From DASWRT01 sp036403035 (GTDB lineage Bacteria > Pseudomonadota > Alphaproteobacteria > ATCC43930 > CGMCC-115725): 10,084 nt of DNA. The stretch spans positions 1 to 10,084 of the forward strand of contig DASWRT010000055.1 of the NCBI GenBank assembly GCA_036403035.1. The letters are read 5' to 3'. Below the pieces are notes generated by a model, which was not told the origin of the DNA, ran no database searches, and saw nothing but the letters and a program-made list of their open reading frames with translations. Below, piece after piece: positions 5,956 through 10,084 of this stretch. Each line of letters begins with the position of its first letter. Within the stretch, counting starts at the first letter, position 1. A program made the position numbers and the translations under genes.

Positions 5956-6981
5956 CTATTGCGCCGCGCGCCGCGCCGCACCCATTGTGCAGGCAATGCG
6001 GAAGGCGCGTCGCGTCGCTTCGGGATTGGCAACGCCCTTGCCGGCGATGTCGTAGGCAGTGCCGTGCGCCGGGGTGGCGATCGGCACCGGCAATCCGCCG
6101 AGCACGGTGACGCCCTTGTCGAAGCCCATCAGCTTGATCGCGATCTGCCCCTGGTCGTGATACATGGTCAGAACCGCGTCGTACTGGCCGGCGCGGGCGC
6201 GCAGCCACACCGTGTCCGCGGGGAATGGTCCGTCGACCGCGAACTGCCGGCGTTTCGCCTCTTCGACCGCGGGACCGATCACCTCGATCTCCTCGCGGCC
6301 GAAGTTGCCGCCGTCCCCGGCGTGCGGGTTGAGCGCCGCCACGGCGATGCGCGGCCGGGCATAGCCGGCCGCTCTCATCGAGCGGTCAGTCAGGTCGAGC
6401 GCGTTGAGGATGCGGTCGGCGGTCAGCAGGCCGCTCACGTCCTTCAGCGCGATATGGCTCGTCACGCGTGCGTTCCAGAGAGCGTCGAGCACGTTGAACT
6501 CGCCGTGCGGCCCGTCATAGCCGAGGAAATGCGCGGCGAACTGCATCTCGTCTTCGAACGGGTTACCAGCGAGCCGCAGCGCCTGCTTGTTGAACGGGGT
6601 GAAGCAGAGCGCATCGACGACGCCGTCGCGCGCAAGGCCGAGCCCGGTCCTGAAATTCTCCAGCGCGTATCCGCCGCCGGCCGCCGACGCCTCGCCGACG
6701 CGCACCGACGCGGGATCGAGATGCTGGAGACCGAGAAGCGCCGGCCGGCCGGGAGCGATGTCCGCATCCTCGGCGCGCTTCACCGACGGAAGATCGAGGT
6801 CGACGCCCGCGACCTTCGCCCCGGCCGAGAGCACACGGGCATCGGCGATGACCAGGATGGCGGCCGCGTCGACGATCTCCTCGTCGGCGAGAAGGCGGGC
6901 CGTGAGTTCAGGACTGATCCCGCACGGGTCCCCCATCACCAGTCCAATGCGCGGCTCCGGTGCGGCGGTCGCCATGTTCAT
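5956..6981 (-). CDS. pdxA: PdxA-family NAD-dependent dehydrogenase, probably PdxA2-like (4-phospho sugar-acid dehydrogenase)
   Basis: A 341-residue PdxA-fold protein. Visible family elements are VMGDPCGISPEL (15-26), TPFNKQALRLAGNPFEDE (128-145), and three metal-ligand histidines: H176 in SHIALKDV, H220 in LNPHAGDGGNFG and H275 in MYHDQGQI. The closing PAHGTAYDIAGKG (305-316) is also typical. Biosynthetic PdxA oxidises 4-phosphohydroxy-threonine for vitamin B6. The PdxA2 branch oxidises and decarboxylates 4-phospho-D-threonate or erythronate in catabolic operons. The setting next to beta-hydroxyacid dehydrogenases and a COG3618 hydrolase, with no ksgA or surA, favours PdxA2. The motif residues C20 and S23 differ from the common GDPAGIGPE. 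A GGGAGGAGGG run (6984-6993) precedes the ATG at 6981; the ATG two codons later (6975) is an equally good start. The kinase expected in this pathway is not in the window. Confidence 0.85.
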   Translation of the reverse strand: MNMATAAPEPRIGLVMGDPCGISPELTARLLADEEIVDAAAILVIADARVLSAGAKVAGVDLDLPSVKRAEDADIAPGRPALLGLQHLDPASVRVGEASAAGGGYALENFRTGLGLARDGVVDALCFTPFNKQALRLAGNPFEDEMQFAAHFLGYDGPHGEFNVLDALWNARVTSHIALKDVSGLLTADRILNALDLTDRSMRAAGYARPRIAVAALNPHAGDGGNFGREEIEVIGPAVEEAKRRQFAVDGPFPADTVWLRARAGQYDAVLTMYHDQGQIAIKLMGFDKGVTVLGGLPVPIATPAHGTAYDIAGKGVANPEATRRAFRIACTMGAARRAAQ

Positions 6982-7060
6982 CGCCCTCCTCCCTGTTCAC
7001 GCCCTGCCGGACTTTGGACGCGCAGCCCCTTTCATACCCGCATCTTCGGCATCGCAGGCA

Positions 7061-7093
7061 ATAAAAGCGTATGGGAGGCGCAGACTGCCGCCC
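7061..7093 (-). terminator. Candidate terminator after the exported-protein gene
   Basis: Read on the minus strand, GGGCGGC and GCCTCCC (7093-7087 and 7079-7073) pair at six of seven positions around a seven-base loop. After ATACGC comes CTTTTATTG, a short T-rich stretch. The element lies 7 bases after the stop of the exported-protein gene and about 90 bases before pdxA. The mismatch and the displaced T run make it weak. If real, pdxA would need its own promoter in 6982-7060. Confidence 0.35.
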
Positions 7094-7100
7094 GTCCGCT

Positions 7101-7859
7101 TCAGCGTGCGCCGACGCCGCGCGGCGGCTGCGCAGCTCCTCCGGGCGCTTTCGAGCCGTTATTCGCGGCAGGGCTCGGAGCGGCGCCGGGGCGAGCCACC
7201 CTGAACTCCGTCACCGGCGCGATCTCCCATGCGGCGGTCGAGCGACAGCCCGCAACCGTCGGCAGCGGTTCTCCGGCATAGAAAAGCTGGCCGACGACGC
7301 TCACCGCGGTCGGCGCTATGGCGACGCTCTTTCCGTCCTGCGGCGGCGCGTCTTCCAGGAGCGAGCCGACGACCGTCCGTCGAGCGTCGCGGTAGAGCGG
7401 CGTCAGCGGGGTTGCTTCTTTCACCGCGGGGTCGGGAGACGCGAACACGTTCTCCGCCTCCCGCGACAGGCGATCGGGATCGGGAATTTCGGCGAGGACG
7501 CAGACACCGCCTTGCGCCTGCCCCGGAGACAGCGACAACAGATAAGCCCCACCGGCCTCGGCAGCGACGGAATTAACCCAGCCGGTCATGCGGACGATGT
7601 CGCCTTCCTTCAGCTTGTAGGGATTGGGGAATGCCGGGATGCGGGTCTTCGCATAGTCGGCATCGAGCTTCGCAACGTTGGGCGGCGCGGATAGCCGGGC
7701 GAGGTCCTCGATCGCGACAGGCTTCGGATGGTTCAGCGCCTCGCGCGACGATACGGTGATCCTGACGCGCCAGCGCGGCGCATCCGACGCCACCGGCCAC
7801 GTCGCCGAGGGACAGAGAATGGACAATAGGATGATGCTGATCGGTATGCTGCGGGCCAT
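7101..7859 (-). CDS. Exported protein of unknown function, possible OB-fold
   Basis: A 252-residue protein with a clear N-terminal export signal: MARS, then hydrophobic IPISIILLSILCP, then a likely cleavage after about residue 24 (PVAS-DAP). The mature part has a conserved-looking core with KLKEGDIVRMTGWVNSVA (82-99), AYLLSLSP and VCVLAEIPDP. This alternation resembles the small OB-fold domains found in some bacterial exported proteins, but that is a loose similarity. Two Cys (C120, C205) lie in the mature part. The last 30 residues are Pro/Ala/Gly-rich and probably disordered. The ATG at 7859 was chosen because it starts the signal peptide and follows GGGAAG; the open frame runs on to 7925. 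It is separated from the amidohydrolase gene by 103 bases. No name is justified, and its link to the catabolic genes is only positional. Confidence 0.72.
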   Translation of the reverse strand: MARSIPISIILLSILCPSATWPVASDAPRWRVRITVSSREALNHPKPVAIEDLARLSAPPNVAKLDADYAKTRIPAFPNPYKLKEGDIVRMTGWVNSVAAEAGGAYLLSLSPGQAQGGVCVLAEIPDPDRLSREAENVFASPDPAVKEATPLTPLYRDARRTVVGSLLEDAPPQDGKSVAIAPTAVSVVGQLFYAGEPLPTVAGCRSTAAWEIAPVTEFRVARPGAAPSPAANNGSKAPGGAAQPPRGVGAR

Positions 7860-7962
7860 GACGCTTCCCAAACGATTTTCGCACGGGTAAACGCGCGGCG
7901 GCTGCAACTGGCTAAGTCCTGACATCCTTCGCGGATAAAGCGGCGGCGGCTAAACGACGGCT

Positions 7963-8898
7963 TCACAGCCGATAGAAGCGCACGGCGTTGTCGCGGAAGA
8001 GCTTTTCGTGGTCCGCCGCCGGCCGGTCCGCGACCGCCGCGCGGAACCCGTCGAAGATCGTCTCGAACGGTCCCGCGAGCTTGTCGACCGGATAGTTGCT
8101 CGCGAACATGCAGCGGTCGACGCCGAAGATCGCAATGGCGTCGCGGATCACCGGCCCGTTTGCCCCGATCGTCCACGGAGCCCCGCGCCGGCCGAGGCCG
8201 GAAATCTTCAGCGCGACATGAGGCTGACCGGCGGCGATCTCCATCGCGCGACGCCACACCGAGAGCCCTTCCGCACTTCGGTCGCTCGGCAGGCCCGTAT
8301 GGTTGATGACGATCTGCGTCGCGGGAAAATCGCGCGCCAGCTCGGCCGCGGCGTCGAGATGCCACCAGGGCGTCTGCAGGTCGAAGGACAGACCGTGCCG
8401 CCCGAGGAGCGTATAGCCCGACCGCCATCTCGGATCGTCCACCGACCCCGCCGCGCCGCGCCGCGCATCCTCCGGAGAGGCGGCCGCGTGCGGCTTGTGG
8501 CGGATGCCGCGGACGAGCGGCCGCGCGGCATGGGCGGCGAGGATGTCCGCGGCATCCTCGTGGTCGAGCGCCGCATGCGCGACGCATGCGCTGGGCAGCC
8601 CGTGCTCCGCCGCGACCGACTCCAGCCACAGTGTCTCGGCGACCGGATCGGTGCGGTCCCACTCCGCTTCGACATGGACCGTCTTGACCACCCGGTAGCG
8701 CCGGCCGGCGTCGCTCCGGTAGTCCGGCGGCAGGTAGGTTCGCTTCAGCGCCGAGTAGTCGCCATACCGGAAGGGGATCTGCTCCGGGTCGCTGAGCCAG
8801 GGATAGTAGTTGCGCTCCAGGTCCCAGAAATGCTGATGCGGATCGACGATCTCGAACGCGCCGTCGTCGGCGTCGCCAGCTTGTACCCCGCCGCTCAC
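7963..8898 (-). CDS. Amidohydrolase-2/COG3618 family TIM-barrel hydrolase (probable lactonase)
   Basis: A 311-residue protein with the family opening FEIVDPHQHFWDLERNYYPW (15-34; HxH at H21/H23). Further marks are the long HVEAEWD, GIRHKPH (131-137), QTPWWHLDAAAELARDFP (175-192), INHTGLPSD (198-206) and ASNYPVDKLAG (266-276). Members of this family hydrolyse lactones or C-C/C-N bonds of small acids; examples include sugar lactonases and 2-pyrone-4,6-dicarboxylate lactonase. A lactonase beside hydroxyacid dehydrogenases is a plausible step in sugar-acid breakdown, but the substrate is not shown. The C-terminal motif has Asn (N268) where many relatives have the metal-linked Asp. The GTG at 8898 was chosen because it forms a GTGA overlap with the stop of the upstream dehydrogenase; the open frame continues far upstream only as a shadow of that gene. 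Confidence 0.85.
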   Translation of the reverse strand: MSGGVQAGDADDGAFEIVDPHQHFWDLERNYYPWLSDPEQIPFRYGDYSALKRTYLPPDYRSDAGRRYRVVKTVHVEAEWDRTDPVAETLWLESVAAEHGLPSACVAHAALDHEDAADILAAHAARPLVRGIRHKPHAAASPEDARRGAAGSVDDPRWRSGYTLLGRHGLSFDLQTPWWHLDAAAELARDFPATQIVINHTGLPSDRSAEGLSVWRRAMEIAAGQPHVALKISGLGRRGAPWTIGANGPVIRDAIAIFGVDRCMFASNYPVDKLAGPFETIFDGFRAAVADRPAADHEKLFRDNAVRFYRL

Positions 8899-9797
8899 GT
8901 CGCGCTCCGCTTCTGCTGCTCGTAAAGCCGGACGATCGACGCGGAGTCCTTCATCTCGTTGCCCTGGCCGACATAGGTTGCATAGCGCTCGCCGGCCTCC
9001 TCGACGAGCGGCAGCTCCAGCCCGAGATCGTGCGCGAAAGCCTTCACGGCCTTCATGTCCTTCAGAAGCTGGCGCGCGAAGCTCGACGGCGGGTCGAAGG
9101 CGCGCTGCTGCATCTGCGGGAAGAGCTTGCGGAGAAGGTTGCTGTCGGCGTGACCGCCGGCGAGGCTTTGCGGCAGGCGCGCGGCGTCGATCCCGGCGGC
9201 CTCGGCGAGGACGAGCGCCTCGGCCATCAGCACGTAGCCGGTCCCGACGATCGCCTGATTGATGATCTTGGTCGTCTGCCCGGCGCCGGCCGGTCCCATA
9301 TGCGTGAAGTTGCCGGCGAGGTCGGCCATCACCTGCCGGATCGCCTCGATGTCTTCCGCCTCGCCTCCGGCCATCACGGTCATCGTGCCGTCGCGCGCCG
9401 CAGGCGGACCGCCCGAAACCGGAGCGTCCACCCAACCGATACCGGCCTCGCGCCGCAGCCGCGCCGCCATGTCTCGCGTCGCCTGCGGGTGGATCGTCGA
9501 ATGGTCGACGAGGATCTTGCCCTCGCCCTTCCGTCCGATCGATGCGATCCCGCCGGGTCCGTAGACGCAGTTCTCGACCGCCTCGGTATGCAGGACGCAC
9601 ATCAGCACGACGTCGCTCGCCTCGGCGACGGCGGCCGGGTTTGGCGCGGCGACAGCGCCGTGCGGAACGACCGTGTCGAGCCGCTCCGGCTCCAGGTTCC
9701 AGACGGCGACGGACCAGCCGCGATCGAGCAGCCGGCGCGTCATCGCCTCGCCCATGAGACCGATCCCGATGAACCCCAGCCGCGGCTTCTCCGGCAT
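8895..9797 (-). CDS. Beta-hydroxyacid dehydrogenase (3-hydroxyisobutyrate dehydrogenase/LtnD/GarR-like)
   Basis: A 300-residue protein of the normal family length. The Rossmann start LGFIGIGLMGEAM (7-19) binds NAD(P). DHSTIHPQ (98-105) and the substrate loop DAPVSGGPPAARDGTM (124-139) are typical, catalytic K177 sits in GAGQTTKIINQ (171-181), and LLKDMKAV (244-251) provides the late Lys-Asp. The family oxidises or reduces short 3-hydroxy acids such as 3-hydroxyisobutyrate, tartronate semialdehyde/glycerate or threonate. The exact substrate cannot be read from the sequence. The ATG at 9797 follows AGAGGA directly and fits the Rossmann start; the frame extends to 9908 without homology. It overlaps the amidohydrolase gene by GTGA and follows another family member by 31 bases, so the three are surely co-transcribed. 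Confidence 0.9.
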   Translation of the reverse strand: MPEKPRLGFIGIGLMGEAMTRRLLDRGWSVAVWNLEPERLDTVVPHGAVAAPNPAAVAEASDVVLMCVLHTEAVENCVYGPGGIASIGRKGEGKILVDHSTIHPQATRDMAARLRREAGIGWVDAPVSGGPPAARDGTMTVMAGGEAEDIEAIRQVMADLAGNFTHMGPAGAGQTTKIINQAIVGTGYVLMAEALVLAEAAGIDAARLPQSLAGGHADSNLLRKLFPQMQQRAFDPPSSFARQLLKDMKAVKAFAHDLGLELPLVEEAGERYATYVGQGNEMKDSASIVRLYEQQKRSAT

Positions 9798-9809
9798 TTC
9801 CTCTTCCTT

Positions 9810-9843
9810 CCCTACTTGTCGGCTTGCCCTATTTGTCGGCTTG
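9810..9843. repeat. 17-base tandem duplication at the end of the partial dehydrogenase gene
   Basis: CCCTACTTGTCGGCTTG (9810-9826) is followed immediately by CCCTATTTGTCGGCTTG (9827-9843), with one mismatch. On the minus strand the second unit encodes the last residues QADK and the TAG stop; the duplicate places the same bases, out of frame, between that stop and the ribosome site of the next gene. It appears to be a recent local duplication that lengthened the intergenic gap. Confidence 0.75.
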
Positions 9844-10084
9844 ATTCGCGAGGCGGTCGTAAACGCGATAGAGCGCTTGATTCCCGTTGTTCCCCTCGCC
9901 GTGGGCACGCGCTTCGAGATAGAGGCTGGTCGCCAGCGCTGTACCCGGCAGCGGCACGCCGAGCGCGAACGCCATCTCGTTGGCGAGCCGCAGATCCTTG
10001 AGCTTCAGATCGATGCGGAAGCCGGCGCGCGGGTCCTTGACCAGCATCAGCGGGCCGAGATTTTCCAGCATCCACGACGACGCG
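9829..10084 (-). CDS. Second beta-hydroxyacid dehydrogenase (C-terminal fragment)
   Basis: About 84 C-terminal codons are visible; the gene continues past the right edge. The fragment reads SSWMLENLGPLMLV, then GFRIDLKLKDLRLANEMA, GVPLPGTALATSLYLEA and finally NQALYRVYDRLANQADK. This is the all-helical C-terminal domain of the 3-hydroxyisobutyrate/tartronate-semialdehyde reductase family; the LKDLRLANEMA segment aligns with LKDMKAVKAFA of the downstream gene. The two are clearly different members, not a fresh duplication. The Rossmann half and the catalytic Lys are outside the window, so substrate and cofactor cannot be judged. Being first in the visible minus-strand operon, it probably shares a promoter located beyond the edge. 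Confidence 0.85.
   Translation of the reverse strand, partial: ASSWMLENLGPLMLVKDPRAGFRIDLKLKDLRLANEMAFALGVPLPGTALATSLYLEARAHGEGNNGNQALYRVYDRLANQADK

Noticed and set aside
7031..7061. TTGCCT and TATGAA on the minus strand as a pdxA promoter
   Set aside because: The spacing is 19 bases and both hexamers are imperfect, so it is not reported as a feature.
5959..7281. 440-residue plus-strand frame opposite the pdxA-family gene
   Set aside because: It is the antisense shadow of a gene with clear catalytic motifs; it has no domain or ribosome site of its own.
8899..9600. N-terminal extension of the amidohydrolase frame to 545 residues
   Set aside because: The extension runs through the dehydrogenase gene in another frame; homology begins just after the GTG at 8898.
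9030..10001. 323-residue plus-strand frame opposite the beta-hydroxyacid dehydrogenases
   Set aside because: Antisense of confidently recognised genes, with low-complexity Arg-rich translation.
1..10084. tRNA/rRNA genes, CRISPR arrays, insertion sequences, attachment sites
   Set aside because: Looked for by eye; no repeat arrays, transposase motifs or RNA gene signatures were found.

Overview
The window reads as chromosomal DNA of a high-GC alphaproteobacterium, probably of the Hyphomicrobiales/Rhizobiales kind. This is inferred from base composition (hand-counted 60-base samples inside genes reach about 80% G+C), the style of the Kdp and EIIA-Ntr proteins, and the PdxA-like/COG3618/beta-hydroxyacid dehydrogenase cluster. 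No 16S or other marker is present, so the taxonomy is soft.

Left part (2-5011, + strand): the tail of kdpC, the last subunit gene of the Kdp high-affinity K+ ATPase. It is followed by a sensor/regulator block in the order KdpE-like regulator 1, the complete sensor kinase KdpD, KdpE-like regulator 2, and an EIIA-Ntr (PtsN-type) phosphotransfer protein. Regulator 1 overlaps kdpD by 20 bases and kdpD overlaps regulator 2 by an ATGA. One kinase is therefore bracketed by two OmpR-family regulators whose recognition helices differ. The nearby EIIA-Ntr belongs to a family known in E. coli to bind KdpD. This is the most interesting part of the window: it suggests a branched K+-responsive circuit with its own PTS-Ntr input.

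Middle (5012-5955): a possible small membrane protein on the minus strand, then a type II toxin-antitoxin pair of the CcdA/CcdB family on the plus strand. The pair has visibly lower G+C than its neighbours and probably arrived by transfer.

Right part (5956-10084, - strand, read right to left): the end of one beta-hydroxyacid dehydrogenase, a complete second one, a COG3618-type amidohydrolase/lactonase overlapping it by GTGA, an exported protein of unknown function, and a PdxA-family dehydrogenase of the PdxA2 kind. Together these look like a sugar-acid or hydroxy-acid catabolic operon whose first genes lie beyond the right edge. No RNA genes, CRISPR arrays or insertion sequences were seen.
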